DNA of 64,000 bases from Streptococcus vestibularis (GCA_010604095.1 JAABLG010000008.1:32335-96334), one strand, 5' to 3'; positions 1 to 14,057 are shown, counted from the first letter of the stretch. Program-made: numbers and translations. The notes: generated from the letters alone by a model not told the origin.

Positions 1-108
1 ACAGGCCAAGTTTATTCTGGTGCTGAACTGATGTATGCAGGAATCACAGTCGTTCTTCCACAGGGAGACTTCCTCAGTAAACAATTTTATTTTGTCAAAG
101 TAGATTAA
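1..108 (+). CDS. C-terminal end of a probable GH36 alpha-galactosidase (partial)
   Basis: Frame 1 is open from the window edge to TAA at 106-108 and gives 35 residues. The segment contains [20 protein letters not shown] and ends FYFVKVD. GH36 alpha-galactosidases commonly end with a 'SG..LM..G' strand followed by a short '.GDF.S....' strand, and this tail fits that pattern. A raffinose/melibiose enzyme beside the Leloir operon would make metabolic sense. Only the extreme C-terminus is visible, so the assignment rests on one short motif and on context. Confidence 0.5.
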   Translation, partial: TGQVYSGAELMYAGITVVLPQGDFLSKQFYFVKVD

Positions 109-340
109 GTGTTTAGTGGTATAGGTGTTTATCTGGATGTTAATTTGAACTAAGGTGTGCAAAAATGTTTGTAAACTTTAACAAGGTTCTTTAATAAATT
201 AGCCTTGTTGTCAGGGTGGTATGAATTTTTATAGATTTGACATTTAAGCTGTTTTCTAAGAGAGAACAATAGAAGAGACTGGAAGAAATTCCAGTCTCTT
301 TTTGCGTTTTCAATTTTAGAAGATATTTAATAGTAAGAAA
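109..340. other. Intergenic region between the partial gene and galR
   Basis: No convincing gene is present. The stretch is AT-rich. It holds a loose hairpin (AACAAGG near 180 pairing with CCTTGTT near 203) and, further on, the strong terminator at 273-303. Confidence 0.6.
273..303. terminator. Perfect 12-bp-stem terminator between convergent genes
   Basis: AAGAGACTGGAA (273-284) and TTCCAGTCTCTT (289-300) pair perfectly around a GAAA loop, followed by a T run on the + strand. It ends the upstream + strand gene and lies just past the stop of galR on the other strand, so it may act in both directions. Confidence 0.85.
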
Positions 341-1348
<1,008 letters not shown>

Positions 1349-1388
1349 TCATCCAAAGTATATCATAATTTCTAAAATTTTACCTATT

Positions 1389-1442
1389 TTTTACTAAAAA
1401 AACAGTAAAAATATTGATTTTCCTTGTGAAAGGGGTTACACT
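1389..1442 (+). promoter_or_regulatory. galK promoter with GalR-type operator and cre site
   Basis: An inverted repeat TTTTACT-N8-AGTAAAA (1389-1410) lies just upstream of the -35. The promoter is -35 TTGATT (1414-1419), a 17-bp spacer and -10 TACACT (1437-1442). A cre-like site TGAAAGGGGTTACA (1427-1440, one mismatch to TGWAANCGNTNWCA) overlaps the -10. This implies GalR control and CcpA catabolite repression. The non-consensus -10 suggests a weak basal promoter. The divergent galR promoter must lie in the same region. Confidence 0.75.
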
Positions 1443-1476
1443 GTTAGTGTAAAAAAGAATAAGTGAGGTACATCCT

Positions 1477-2643
1477 ATGAAGACATCACAGTTAAGAGAA
1501 AAGTTTAAAGAAGTTTTTGGTGTAGAAGCAGAACATACTTTCTTTTCTCCAGGTCGTATTAATTTGATTGGTGAACACACTGACTACAACGGTGGACATG
1601 TGTTCCCAGCAGCTATTACCTTAGGTACTTACGGAGCGGCCCGTAAACGTGATGACAAAGTTTTGCGTTTCTTCTCAGGTAACTTTGAAGATAAGGGAAT
1701 CATCGAAGTTCCACTTGAAAATCTTCGTTTTGAAAAAGAACACAACTGGACAAACTATCCAAAAGGTGTTCTTCATTTCTTGCAAGAAGCTGGTCATACG
1801 ATTGATTCAGGTATGGATATTTACATCTATGGTAACATTCCAAATGGATCAGGCTTGTCATCATCATCATCTTTGGAATTATTGATTGGTGTTATTGCTG
1901 AAAAACTTTATGACCTTAAATTGGAACGCCTTGACTTGGTTAAAATCGGTAAGCAAACTGAAAATGACTTTATCGGCGTTAACTCTGGTATCATGGACCA
2001 ATTCGCTATTGGTATGGGAGCTGATCAACGTGCGATTTACTTGGATACAAATACTTTAGAGTATGACTTGGTACCACTTGACCTAAAAGACAATGTTGTT
2101 GTTATCATGAACACTAACAAACGTCGTGAATTGGCTGATTCTAAATACAATGAACGTCGTGCGGAATGTGAAACAGCAGTATCTGAACTCCAAGAAAAAC
2201 TTGATATCCAAACACTTGGTGAATTGGACCTCTGGACATTCGATGCATACAGCTACTTGATTAAAGACGAAAACCGTATCAAACGTGCCCGTCACGCAGT
2301 TCTTGAAAATCAACGTACACTTCAAGCCCGTAAAGCTCTTGAATCAGGAGATTTGGAAGGCTTTGGTCGTCTTATGAATGCTTCTCACGTGTCATTGGAA
2401 CATGATTACGAAGTTACAGGTCTTGAACTTGATACTTTGGCACACACAGCATGGGAACAAGAAGGTGTTCTTGGAGCTCGTATGACAGGAGCGGGCTTTG
2501 GTGGATGTGCCATCGCACTTGTAAACAAAGATAAAGTTGAAGATTTCAAAAAAGCAGTTGGTCAACGTTATGAAGAAGTCGTTGGTTATGCACCAAGCTT
2601 CTATATTGCTGAAGTAGCTGGCGGTTCACGAGTACTTGATTAA
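1477..2643 (+). CDS. galK: Galactokinase GalK
   Basis: Galactokinase phosphorylates alpha-D-galactose to galactose-1-phosphate with ATP, the first committed Leloir step. The 388 residues carry the GHMP-kinase signatures in order: the galactokinase motif [10 protein letters not shown] at 32-41, the glycine/serine-rich ATP loop [11 protein letters not shown] near 124-134, and the C-terminal GAGFGGC near 338-344. Length is normal for the family. ATG at 1477 follows AAGTGAGGT. The gene is first in the galKTEM cluster, and galT starts 19 bp after its stop. Confidence 0.97.
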   Translation: MKTSQLREKFKEVFGVEAEHTFFSPGRINLIGEHTDYNGGHVFPAAITLGTYGAARKRDDKVLRFFSGNFEDKGIIEVPLENLRFEKEHNWTNYPKGVLHFLQEAGHTIDSGMDIYIYGNIPNGSGLSSSSSLELLIGVIAEKLYDLKLERLDLVKIGKQTENDFIGVNSGIMDQFAIGMGADQRAIYLDTNTLEYDLVPLDLKDNVVVIMNTNKRRELADSKYNERRAECETAVSELQEKLDIQTLGELDLWTFDAYSYLIKDENRIKRARHAVLENQRTLQARKALESGDLEGFGRLMNASHVSLEHDYEVTGLELDTLAHTAWEQEGVLGARMTGAGFGGCAIALVNKDKVEDFKKAVGQRYEEVVGYAPSFYIAEVAGGSRVLD

Positions 2644-2662
2644 TGAGAAAGAAGTAGAGATT

Positions 2663-4144
2663 ATGGCTGAAAATTTAGTAAACACTTTTGTAACTCTGGT
2701 TATTGAAAATAGTGATTATGAGGAATTGGACCGTATCTATTTGACAAACAAAGTTTTTGCTTTGGTTGGAGAAGGAGTTGCTGATGTTGAAACAGATAGC
2801 TCTGAATTGATTGACCTTAAAGACCAGTTGCTTCAAGCAGGTGTTAAAGCTGGTTCTGTAGGTGATCTTAATGAAGAGCAAGATATCATTGGAGCTCAAC
2901 TCATGGACTTGATTACACCAAGCCCTAGTGCTGTCAATCGTAACTTCTGGGATACTTATAAATCTGCCCCAGAGCAAGCAATTGCTGACTTTTATGCACA
3001 AAGTAAACGCAATGATTATGTGAAAGTCAAAGCCATTGCACAAAATATTGCTTATAAAGCACCTACTAAATACGGTGACTTGGAAATTACGATTAACCTT
3101 TCAAAACCTGAAAAAGATCCAAAAGCCATCGCTGCAGCTAAAAATGCGGTAGCTTCTGATTATCCAAAATGCCAACTTTGTATGGAAAATGAAGGTTATC
3201 TTGGTCGCATCAATCACCCAGCTCGTAGTAATCACCGTGTTATTCGTTTCCAAATGGAAGGAAATGATTGGGGCTTCCAATATTCACCATATGCTTACTT
3301 TAATGAACATTCTATCTTCTTTTATGGTAAGCACGAACCAATGCACATCAGTCCATTGACATTTGGTCGTCTCCTATCAATTGTTGAAGCATTTCCTGGT
3401 TACTTTGCAGGTTCAAATGCCGATCTTCCAATTGTAGGTGGTTCAATTCTTACACACGAACACTATCAAGGTGGTCGCCACACCTTCCCAATGGAAGTAG
3501 CAGGCATTAAAGAAAAAGTTAGCTTTGATGGATACTCTGATGTTGAGACTGGTATCGTTAATTGGCCTATGTCTGTTCTTCGTCTTAGAAGTGAAGACAA
3601 GGAAAGACTTATTGCTCTTGCAACCAAAATTTTAAATTGTTGGCGTGGTTATTCAGACGAAAAAGCTGGTGTCTTGGCTGAGTCTGATGGACAACCTCAC
3701 CACACCATTACCCCAATTGCTCGTAGAAAAGACGGTAAATTTGAATTAGATTTGGTTCTTCGTGACAATCAAACTTCTGAAGAACATCCAGACGGTATCT
3801 ACCACCCACATAAAGATGTTCAACATATTAAAAAAGAAAACATTGGTTTGATTGAAGTTATGGGATTGGCCATTCTTCCTCCTCGTTTGAAAACAGAACT
3901 TAAAGATGTTGAAGATTATCTATTAGGTCAAGGTAACCAAGTTGCTCCAATGCACCAAGAATGGGCGGATAAACTTAAGGCCGAAAATCCAAATGTGACA
4001 GCTGATGATGCGAAGAAAGTTGTTCGCCAATCAGTTGCTGATATTTTCGCTCGTGTGTTGGAAGATGCTGGTGTTTATAAGACTAATAGTGAAGGCTTAG
4101 ATCAGTTTAAAGCATTTGTAGATTTTGTAAATTTAGCTGATTAA
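2663..4144 (+). CDS. galT: Galactose-1-phosphate uridylyltransferase GalT
   Basis: GalT exchanges UMP between UDP-glucose and galactose-1-phosphate, giving UDP-galactose and glucose-1-phosphate. The 493 residues match the long Firmicutes type-2 GalT family, distinct in sequence from the short E. coli enzyme. Histidine-rich segments are visible (LTHEHYQGGRH, GQPHHTITP, YHPHKDVQH). I chose ATG at 2663 (MAENLVNTF), preceded by GAAAGAAG; an in-frame TTG at 2636 would overlap galK and has no better site. The gene sits between galK and galE. Confidence 0.96.
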   Translation: MAENLVNTFVTLVIENSDYEELDRIYLTNKVFALVGEGVADVETDSSELIDLKDQLLQAGVKAGSVGDLNEEQDIIGAQLMDLITPSPSAVNRNFWDTYKSAPEQAIADFYAQSKRNDYVKVKAIAQNIAYKAPTKYGDLEITINLSKPEKDPKAIAAAKNAVASDYPKCQLCMENEGYLGRINHPARSNHRVIRFQMEGNDWGFQYSPYAYFNEHSIFFYGKHEPMHISPLTFGRLLSIVEAFPGYFAGSNADLPIVGGSILTHEHYQGGRHTFPMEVAGIKEKVSFDGYSDVETGIVNWPMSVLRLRSEDKERLIALATKILNCWRGYSDEKAGVLAESDGQPHHTITPIARRKDGKFELDLVLRDNQTSEEHPDGIYHPHKDVQHIKKENIGLIEVMGLAILPPRLKTELKDVEDYLLGQGNQVAPMHQEWADKLKAENPNVTADDAKKVVRQSVADIFARVLEDAGVYKTNSEGLDQFKAFVDFVNLAD

Positions 4145-4173
4145 TTGTTTTTTCTGAAGAAAGGAGATAAGAA

Positions 4174-5175
4174 ATGGCAATTTTAGTATTAGGTGGAGCT
4201 GGTTATATCGGTTCTCACATGGTTGATCGCTTAGTTGAAAAAGGTCAAGAAAAAGTAGTAGTAGTAGATAGTTTGGTAACCGGTCACCGTGCTGCAGTAC
4301 ATCCAGATGCTATTTTCTACCAAGGCGATCTCTCTGATCAAGATTTTATGAGAAAGGTCTTCAAAGAAAATCCTGATGTTGATGCCGTTATTCACTTTGC
4401 GGCCTATTCATTGGTTGGTGAATCAATGGAAAAACCACTCAAATATTTTGATAACAATACAGCTGGAATGGTTAAATTGCTTGAAGTTATGAACGAATGC
4501 GGTGTTAAATACATTGTCTTCTCATCAACAGCAGCAACTTACGGTATCCCAGAAGAAATTCCAATTCTTGAAACAACACCACAAAATCCTATCAACCCAT
4601 ATGGTGAAAGTAAGTTGATGATGGAAACTATCATGAAGTGGTCTGATAAAGCTTATGGTATTAAATATGTGCCACTTCGTTACTTCAACGTTGCTGGTGC
4701 AAAACCTGATGGATCTATCGGTGAAGACCATGGTCCAGAAACTCACCTTCTCCCAATTATCCTTCAAGTAGCTCAAGGTGTTCGTGAAAAAATCATGATT
4801 TTTGGTGATGACTACAACACTCCTGATGGTACAAATGTTCGTGACTATGTTCACCCATTTGACTTGGCTGATGCTCACCTCCTTGCTGTTGAATATCTTC
4901 GTAAAGGTAATGAATCTACAGCCTTTAACTTAGGTTCATCAACGGGATTCTCAAACCTTCAAATTCTTGAAGCCGCTCGTAAGGTAACTGGTAAAGAAAT
5001 CCCAGCTGAGAAAGCTGATCGTCGTCCTGGTGATCCTGATACATTGATTGCTTCATCTGAAAAAGCACGTACAGTTCTTGGATGGAAACCACAATTTGAT
5101 AACATCGAAAAAATCATCGCAAGTGCTTGGGCATGGCATTCTAGCCATCCAAAAGGGTACGATGATCGAGGATAA
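4174..5175 (+). CDS. galE: UDP-glucose 4-epimerase GalE
   Basis: GalE interconverts UDP-galactose and UDP-glucose with bound NAD and closes the Leloir cycle. The 333 residues begin with the Rossmann motif GGAGYIGSH (7-15). The short-chain dehydrogenase catalytic set is present: an SSTAATYG serine/threonine segment, then YGESK with Tyr143 and Lys147. RYFNVAGA and [13 protein letters not shown] are typical of bacterial GalE. Strong AAGGAG upstream of ATG 4174. It is fourth in the set and 29 bp after galT. Confidence 0.97.
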   Translation: MAILVLGGAGYIGSHMVDRLVEKGQEKVVVVDSLVTGHRAAVHPDAIFYQGDLSDQDFMRKVFKENPDVDAVIHFAAYSLVGESMEKPLKYFDNNTAGMVKLLEVMNECGVKYIVFSSTAATYGIPEEIPILETTPQNPINPYGESKLMMETIMKWSDKAYGIKYVPLRYFNVAGAKPDGSIGEDHGPETHLLPIILQVAQGVREKIMIFGDDYNTPDGTNVRDYVHPFDLADAHLLAVEYLRKGNESTAFNLGSSTGFSNLQILEAARKVTGKEIPAEKADRRPGDPDTLIASSEKARTVLGWKPQFDNIEKIIASAWAWHSSHPKGYDDRG

Positions 5176-5246
5176 TTAAAATAATAAAAAAAAAGGGTCA
5201 AAGAGTATATATAATTATTGTACTCTTTGTTTTTTGAGGAAATAGT

Positions 5247-6293
5247 ATGAAAATAAACTGCGAAATTATTGGAAAAGTTGATTCAGGCGATGTCAGTAAA
5301 ATTTCAATGGAAAATAATAATGGTGTTGTCATTTCCACACTCACAACAGGTGCTACACTTCAGGAGTTTTTGGTTCCAACAGAAACTGGTGCTCTTAAAA
5401 ATATAGTACTTGGTTTCAGTGATTACGAGGATTACTATAAGAATAATTTATGTGCCTGCCAGTCTATTGGTAGGGTGGCTGGAAGAATTGGGAAAGCTTC
5501 GTATACTCATAATATGGTTCTTTATAGCCTTCCTAAGAATGAGGGAGAAAACTGTTTACATGGCGGTCCAAAAGGAATGCAGGTTCAAAATTGGAACTAT
5601 GTCACAAACCTGAATGATGAATATGTTGAGACAAAATTTATTAGAAGACTTTATTCAAGTGTAGATGGCTTTCCTGGTGATGTTACAGTCTCTATTAGTT
5701 ATAGACTTAACAATAATAACCGCTTAACAATACTCTTTGAAGCCTTCGATGTTACAGAGTCAACAGTCTTTAATCCGACAAACCATGTTTACTTTAATCT
5801 TAGCGACAAACAGGATTTATCAAGTCATGAGTTACAAATCTATTCAGACTATCGTTTAGAGTTGGATTCTGAGTTAATTCCAACAGGACAAAAAATTAAT
5901 GTAGATGGAACGAATTATGATTTCAGAAAGACAACTGACTTGCTACCTCGAATTGAAGCAAATAATGGTTTTGATGATGCCTTTGTAGTTGGAGGGGAAA
6001 CTTGTGATCATGTGAAAGAAGTAGCTGTTCTCCATGATAAAGAGAGTGGAGATGGTATCGAAATCTTCTCAAACAGAAATGGTTTAGTTATTTATACTAT
6101 GGATATTATAGAGGATAATATTTACTTTGCGAGAGATCGAGGAACAATTGCAAAAGGACGAGAAGCTATAGCTATGGAAGCTCAAACACTCCCAGATGCC
6201 GTTAATCATACAGATTTTGGAGATATCATCTTGGAGGAGGGTCATAGTGTAAGCTATGAAATCGGTTTCCAATATTTTAATTCATCAAAATAA
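5247..6293 (+). CDS. galM: Aldose 1-epimerase (mutarotase) GalM
   Basis: GalM converts beta-D-galactose released by LacZ to the alpha anomer used by GalK. The 348-residue protein has the galactose mutarotase fold signatures: SIGRVAGRIGKA near the N-terminus, NPTNHVYFNL with His180 as the likely catalytic acid, and MEAQTLPDAVNH near the C-terminus carrying the likely base glutamate. The gene is more AT-rich than galK and galE, with less codon bias, which fits lower expression. It lies between galE and the separate lacS promoter. Confidence 0.93.
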   Translation: MKINCEIIGKVDSGDVSKISMENNNGVVISTLTTGATLQEFLVPTETGALKNIVLGFSDYEDYYKNNLCACQSIGRVAGRIGKASYTHNMVLYSLPKNEGENCLHGGPKGMQVQNWNYVTNLNDEYVETKFIRRLYSSVDGFPGDVTVSISYRLNNNNRLTILFEAFDVTESTVFNPTNHVYFNLSDKQDLSSHELQIYSDYRLELDSELIPTGQKINVDGTNYDFRKTTDLLPRIEANNGFDDAFVVGGETCDHVKEVAVLHDKESGDGIEIFSNRNGLVIYTMDIIEDNIYFARDRGTIAKGREAIAMEAQTLPDAVNHTDFGDIILEEGHSVSYEIGFQYFNSSK

Positions 6294-6310
6294 TCATGTT
6301 TTAGTAAAAG

Positions 6311-6376
6311 TTTAGTAAAAAATCACTAAAACTATTGACAATTTAAACTAATACTTATATAATGTAAGCGTATTCA
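6311..6376 (+). promoter_or_regulatory. lacS promoter with GalR-type operator and cre site
   Basis: A near-consensus promoter has -35 TTGACA (6335-6340), a 17-bp spacer and -10 TATAAT (6358-6363). An inverted repeat TTTAGT-N8-ACTAAA (6311-6330) sits just upstream, placed like the repeat before galK. A cre-like site TGTAAGCGTATTCA (6363-6376, one mismatch) covers the expected transcription start. This supports strong expression of lacSZ, control by GalR, and CcpA repression. Confidence 0.85.
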
Positions 6377-6403
6377 AAAAACAACTAACAGGAGGTTTTC
6401 GTA

Positions 6404-8308
6404 ATGGGAAAATCTAACGGTCAGATGAAGTCTCGTCTATCCTATACAGCTGGTGCTTTTGGTAACGACGTCTTCTATGCAACGTTGTCAACATACTTTA
6501 TCATGTTTGTGACAACTCACTTGTTTAACACAGGTGATCCAAAGCAAAATAGTCACTACGTACTATTAATTACTAACATCATCGCTATTTTGCGTATCTT
6601 GGAAGTATTTATCGATCCATTGATTGGTAACATGATTGATAACACTCATACTAAGTATGGTAAATTCAAACCATGGGTAGTTGGTGGTGGTATCATCAGT
6701 TCTATCGCCTTGTTGCTTCTCTTCACCGATTTAGGTGGTTTGAATAAAACAAATCCTTTCTTGTACCTTGTACTTTTCGGAATTATCTACCTTGTAATGG
6801 ATGTCTTCTACTCAATTAAAGATATCGGTTTCTGGTCAATGATTCCTGCCTTGTCTCTTGACAGTCACGAACGTGAAAAAATGGCAACTTTTGCCCGTAT
6901 CGGTTCTACAATCGGTGCTAACATTGTCGGTGTTGCCATCATGCCAATTGTTTTGTTCTTCTCAATGACTAAAACTGGTGGTTCAGGAGATAAAACTGGT
7001 TGGTTCTGGTTTGCCTTCATCGTTGCTCTTATTGGTGTGATCACATCAATCGCTGTTGGTATTGGTACTCGTGAAGTTGAATCTAAACTTCGTGATAATA
7101 AAGAAAAAACTAGCCTTAAACAAGTCTTTAAGGTTCTTGGTAAAAACGACCAATTGATGTGGTTGTCTCTCGGATATTGGTTCTACGGTCTTGGTATTAA
7201 CTCACTTAATGCCCTACAACTTTACTATTTCACATTCATCCTTGGTGATTCAGGTAAATACTCAATCCTTTACGGATTAAACACTATTGTTGGTTTGGTT
7301 TCAGTTTCACTCTTCCCTAGCCTAGCTGGTAAATTCAACCGTAAACGTTTGTTCTATGGATGTATTGCAGTAATGCTCGGTGGTATCGGAATCTTTAGTA
7401 TTGCAGGAACATCACTTCCAATGATCTTGACTGCTGCTGAACTCTTCTTTATTCCACAACCTCTTGTGTTCCTTGTTATCCTCATGATTATCTCTGACTC
7501 AGTAGAATATGGTCAATGGAAATTGGGACACCGTGATGAATCACTTACTTTGTCAGTTCGTCCACTTGTTGATAAACTTGGTGGTGCGATGTCAAACTGG
7601 CTTGTTTCTACAATTGCCGTAGCTGCCGGTATGACAACAGGTGCCTCAGCATCAACAATTACAACACATCAACAGTCTATCTTTAAGCTTAGCATGTTTG
7701 GTTTCCCAGCAGCAGCTATGCTTATCGGTGCCTTCATTATTGCTCGTAAAATCACTTTGACTGAAGCACGTCACGCTGAAATTGTTGAAGAATTGGAACA
7801 TCGCTTTAGCGTAGCAACTTCTGAAAATGAAGTTAAAGCTAACGTCGTATCTCTTGTAAACCCTACAACTGGTCATTTGGTTGACCTCTCAAGTGTTAAT
7901 GATGAACACTTTGCTTCAGGTAGCATGGGTAAAGGTTTCGCCATTAAACCTACTGATGGAGCTGTCTTTGCACCAATTAGTGGTACCATTCGTCAAGTTC
8001 TTCCTACTCGCCATGCAGTTGGTATTGAAAGTGAAGATGGTGTCATTGTTCTAATCCACGTTGGTATCGGAACAGTTAAACTTAAAGGTGAAGGATTCAT
8101 TAGTTACGTAGAACAAGGTGATCGTGTTGAAGTTGGACAAAAACTTCTTGAGTTCTGGTCACCAATTATTGAGAAAAATGGTCTTGATGACACAGTACTT
8201 GTCACTGTAACCAATTCAGAAAAATTCAGTGCTTTCCATCTTGAACAAGAAGTTGGAGAAAAGGTAGAAGCTTTGTCTGAAGTTATTACCTTCAAAAAAG
8301 GAGAATAA
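6404..8308 (+). CDS. lacS: Lactose permease LacS with C-terminal IIA-like domain
   Basis: LacS takes up lactose with protons or in exchange for galactose. The 634 residues contain a GPH-family 12-helix transporter (about 1-460) followed by a PTS IIA glucose-type domain (about 480-634). In [11 protein letters not shown] the histidine is residue 552, the site phosphorylated by HPr(His-P) in S. thermophilus LacS. Start ATG 6404 follows AGGAGG. LacS and LacZ form an operon with only 3 bp between them. The linker before the IIA domain contains [19 protein letters not shown], relevant to a finding about LacZ. Confidence 0.97.
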   Translation: MGKSNGQMKSRLSYTAGAFGNDVFYATLSTYFIMFVTTHLFNTGDPKQNSHYVLLITNIIAILRILEVFIDPLIGNMIDNTHTKYGKFKPWVVGGGIISSIALLLLFTDLGGLNKTNPFLYLVLFGIIYLVMDVFYSIKDIGFWSMIPALSLDSHEREKMATFARIGSTIGANIVGVAIMPIVLFFSMTKTGGSGDKTGWFWFAFIVALIGVITSIAVGIGTREVESKLRDNKEKTSLKQVFKVLGKNDQLMWLSLGYWFYGLGINSLNALQLYYFTFILGDSGKYSILYGLNTIVGLVSVSLFPSLAGKFNRKRLFYGCIAVMLGGIGIFSIAGTSLPMILTAAELFFIPQPLVFLVILMIISDSVEYGQWKLGHRDESLTLSVRPLVDKLGGAMSNWLVSTIAVAAGMTTGASASTITTHQQSIFKLSMFGFPAAAMLIGAFIIARKITLTEARHAEIVEELEHRFSVATSENEVKANVVSLVNPTTGHLVDLSSVNDEHFASGSMGKGFAIKPTDGAVFAPISGTIRQVLPTRHAVGIESEDGVIVLIHVGIGTVKLKGEGFISYVEQGDRVEVGQKLLEFWSPIIEKNGLDDTVLVTVTNSEKFSAFHLEQEVGEKVEALSEVITFKKGE

Positions 8309-11329
<3,021 letters not shown>

Positions 11330-11366
11330 AGTATTATTGGACTTTGCCTCCAACGATATATTTGAT

Positions 11367-11394
11367 AAAGGAAACTCGAAAGGGTTTCCTTTTG
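11367..11394 (+). terminator. Terminator after lacZ
   Basis: AAAGGAAAC (11367-11375) pairs with GTTTCCTTT (11384-11392) and is followed by T residues. It lies 38 bp after the lacZ stop and ends the gal-lac transcript. Confidence 0.85.
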
Positions 11395-11413
11395 TCATGG
11401 TTTGAAGTAAGAA

Positions 11414-11441
11414 AAAAGGAAACAGATCTCTGTTTCCTTTT
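11414..11441. terminator. Second, perfectly symmetric hairpin after lacZ
   Basis: AAAAGGAAACAGA and TCTGTTTCCTTTT pair without mismatch around a TC centre. The stem shares GGAAAC/GTTTCC with the terminator 20 bp upstream, so it looks like a duplicated, bidirectional terminator. Confidence 0.75.
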
Positions 11442-11820
11442 AAAATATAACTCAGTTTTCAATTCCCTTAAAAATGGGAGTGGTCAAGTAAAATTATGAA
11501 AAAGTGAGTTAAAGTTATTGATATAGAAAAGAGACTAAACCACTCCCAAGACGTTAATGATTTTTTGTAGCTTTAAATGAAACTTGAAGATTATGCCTTG
11601 ACGTTAATCGTCCAATGGCACTCTATCTAATATAAGTATACAACTTTGGGTTTAGATGTCCCAAAATAAGACTCTATGGATTCTTATCTGTATTGTGATT
11701 GGCGACTATTTTTGTCAATAAAAATTTAAGAGGTTGTTGATTTCACTTAGAATATAGTAATCTTCTATGAAAACGTATACAATAGTAGTTAGAGAAATAA
11801 ACATAGATTGGAGAAGATTG
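11442..11820. other. Gene-free stretch, possibly a decayed insertion
   Basis: No open gene is supported. A 9-bp inverted repeat GGGAGTGGT (11476-11484) and ACCACTCCC (11539-11547) encloses 54 bp. On the minus strand short coding-like pieces occur, such as SIESYFGTSKPKVVYLY, but no frame stays open. This could be a remnant of a gene or mobile element; I cannot name it. Confidence 0.35.
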
Positions 11821-12987
11821 ATGACATCATCTTTTGAAGACTTCACAGAAAAAGCAGAAGCATTCTTAGAAGAACATATTACAGAGTATATCAGTGTGGA
11901 CATGGCTCTTGAAGATTTTGCAAGACAATACAACCAAGGGCTTTTTGATGAGATTACTTCCCCTGATTCAAAGCAGGAGAGAGCCTAGAAACTTATTGAA
12001 GAGGCTTATCATTATTATGAGGACGATCCTTCAAGAAGTCAGGAATTTTTGACAGAAGCTTTAAAACTAGATCCTGAAAATCTTGATGCTAAGCAGATGC
12101 TCTTGACTTTTCAAAGTCCTCTTGAACATCTAAAAGGCCTAATTGCTTTAGAAAAAGAGCAAAGGTCCAAGTGGGATCAAGGTCCAAAAATGGGCTGGGC
12201 TAATCTTGACGAGCGTCCTTATTTGTCTTTGAAGTATAATCTTGCTAAATTTTATTTAAGCAACAGTATGAAGCGGTTTGCTATTAAGGAATTTGAAGAG
12301 ATTCTAGAGATAGATGTTCAAGATCACATGGGAGTCCGTTACGAATTGATGGCTACCTATTGTAATCTGGAGGATTTTGATAAGGCTAAAAACTTTTTCG
12401 AATGTGAGCAAATGGAATATCACGAAGAAGATTTGATGATAGTACCAATGATGACGGTCTCTCTAATGACGGGACATATTGAGGATGCGGATTTCTATTT
12501 TGATCTTCTCTATGCAAAAAATCCAGAGTTCGAAAATTATTTAAAAATGATTGAACAAGGTGATGACGAGCGTCTAGTTGCCGAAACGCTTAAAGTCAAC
12601 CCTATCTTATTTGAAGCGAATAGTATGCAAAGTCTTTTGATGGTTTTTAATCAAGTCGTTGATCTGTCCCAGTCAGAATATTATTTTACTTGGTTAATCG
12701 AAAAATATCGTGCAAAACGTCCACAAAGACATGTTGCGAAAAAGAAAAATCCAGAATTGCACAAACTAATTAGAGAATTGGTGAAAAGTATAGAACCAAG
12801 CAAAGCCCTCCAAGGTCTTTCAATAAGTGTGGAGCGTATACTTCGTAAACATGGCTTAATAGAATTTAAAGATTTTAAAAAGAAAACGGAAGAGGAAGTA
12901 GCAGCGATTAGAGGAGTTGGAAAGGTGAGCATGGAAATCCTTAAAGAAAATGGTGTTGTCTTTAAAAAGAAGCGGAAAAAGAAGTAA
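11821..12987 (+). pseudogene. TPR/helix-hairpin-helix protein gene interrupted by an in-frame amber codon
   Basis: One reading frame runs from ATG 11821 (MTSSFEDFTEKAEAF, preceded by GGAGAAG) to TAA at 12985. It is broken only by TAG at 11986-11988, codon 56 of 388. The frame resumes directly with KLIEEAYHYYEDDPSRSQEF, so the break is a point mutation, most simply CAG to TAG, and not a frameshift. The long part has TPR-like helical repeats (LKLDPENLDAK, NLAKFYLSNSMKRFAIKEF) and ends in a helix-hairpin-helix-like segment (EVAAIRGVGKVSMEILKENG) with a lysine-rich tail. Function unknown. The downstream part could still be translated from ATG 12103 or a nearby start. Confidence 0.7.
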
Positions 12988-13080
12988 GGAACTATTCATC
13001 AAACAAGCCGTAGCAAATCTTTGCATTTTTATCTGATATCTTTTAAGATAATTCTGTTACAACTTGAAAAGGAGAACAGG

Positions 13081-13923
13081 ATGGAAACATATACACTTTC
13101 AAATGGCATTACGATTCCTAAAATTGGTTTTGGGACTTGGCAGATTCCAGAAGGGGAAGAAGCTTATAACAGCGTTAGTTTCGCACTTAAGGCGGGTTAC
13201 ACACATATTGATACGGCGCAAATCTACGGTAACGAGGTTTCTGTAGGTAAGGCGATTGCAGATAGTGATGTGGCGCGTGAGGATATTTTCCTAACGACTA
13301 AACTCTGGAATGACAAGCACGATTACGATTTGGCTAAGGCCTCTATCGACGAGTCTCTTGAAAGACTAGGTGTGGATTATTTAGATCTTTTGCTCATCCA
13401 CTGGCCTAATCCAAAGGCTCTTCGTGAGAATGATGCTTGGAAGGTTGGCAATGCAGGTGCTTGGAAGGCAATGGAAGAAGCCTACAAAGATGGTAAGTTG
13501 CGTGCTATCGGTGTGTCTAACTTTATGCAGCATCACCTTGATGCTCTCCTTGAAACGGCTGAAATTGTGCCACATGTCAATCAAATTCTTTTGGCTCCAG
13601 GTTGTGCCCAAGAAGATTTGGTTGCCTATTGCCAAGAGCGTGACATTCTTCTTGAAGCCTACAGTCCACTAGGTACTGGTAGCATTTTTGGAAATGAAGA
13701 CGTTGAAGCAGTGGCTGAACGTAACGGAAAATCTGTTGCTCAAGTTGCCTTACGTTGGAGCCTTCAAAAAGGTTTCTTGCCACTACCTAAGTCAGTGACA
13801 GCAAAAAATATCGAGGCCAACTTGGATATCTTTGACTTTGATTTGTCAGAGGAAGATATGGCAGTATTGGATAAGATTCAAGGCAGCAAGACTCAGGATG
13901 ACCCCGATTCAGTAGATTTTTAA
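13081..13923 (+). CDS. Aldo/keto reductase of the 2,5-diketo-D-gluconate reductase type
   Basis: This is a 280-residue NADPH-dependent TIM-barrel reductase. The AKR tetrad is visible: Asp in HIDTAQIYGNE with Tyr, Lys in TTKLWN and His in LLLIHWPNP. GVSNF and the C-terminal LPLPKSVT cofactor motif are also present. I start at ATG 13081 (METYTLSNG), which has AAAAGGAGAA upstream; a longer frame from 13021 lacks a site. The physiological carbonyl substrate cannot be read from sequence. Its last 12 codons and terminator are duplicated 634 bp downstream, beyond a toxin-antitoxin pair. Confidence 0.93.
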   Translation: METYTLSNGITIPKIGFGTWQIPEGEEAYNSVSFALKAGYTHIDTAQIYGNEVSVGKAIADSDVAREDIFLTTKLWNDKHDYDLAKASIDESLERLGVDYLDLLLIHWPNPKALRENDAWKVGNAGAWKAMEEAYKDGKLRAIGVSNFMQHHLDALLETAEIVPHVNQILLAPGCAQEDLVAYCQERDILLEAYSPLGTGSIFGNEDVEAVAERNGKSVAQVALRWSLQKGFLPLPKSVTAKNIEANLDIFDFDLSEEDMAVLDKIQGSKTQDDPDSVDF

Positions 13924-13957
13924 TAGGATTGCAAGCAACTCGTGAGGGTTGCTTTTT
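13887..13957 (+). repeat. Left copy of a 71-bp direct repeat (end of aldo/keto reductase gene plus terminator)
   Basis: This copy matches 14521-14591 with a single difference (13915 G against 14549 A). It contains the last codons of the reductase gene and its terminator, with AAGCAAC (13933-13939) pairing with GTTGCTT (13948-13954) before a T run. The two copies bracket the toxin-antitoxin pair. Confidence 0.95.
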
Positions 13958-13998
13958 TCTTCTGTTTTACGAATAAAAGTGTGAATCTATCATCGAAA

Positions 13999-14027
13999 TT
14001 GACAAAATGGAGGAGTGGTAATACAAT
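13999..14027 (+). promoter_or_regulatory. Promoter of the toxin-antitoxin pair
   Basis: Consensus -35 TTGACA (13999-14004), 17-bp spacer, -10 TACAAT (14022-14027). GTAA and GTTAC elements around the -10 form an imperfect inverted repeat that could be the antitoxin operator. Confidence 0.7.
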
Positions 14028-14057
14028 GGTGTTACAAAAGAGAACGAGGTTAAGGAC

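Noticed and set aside
2636..2662. An alternative TTG start for galT, 27 bp upstream
   Set aside because: It would overlap galK and lacks a better ribosome site; ATG 2663 matches the known protein start.
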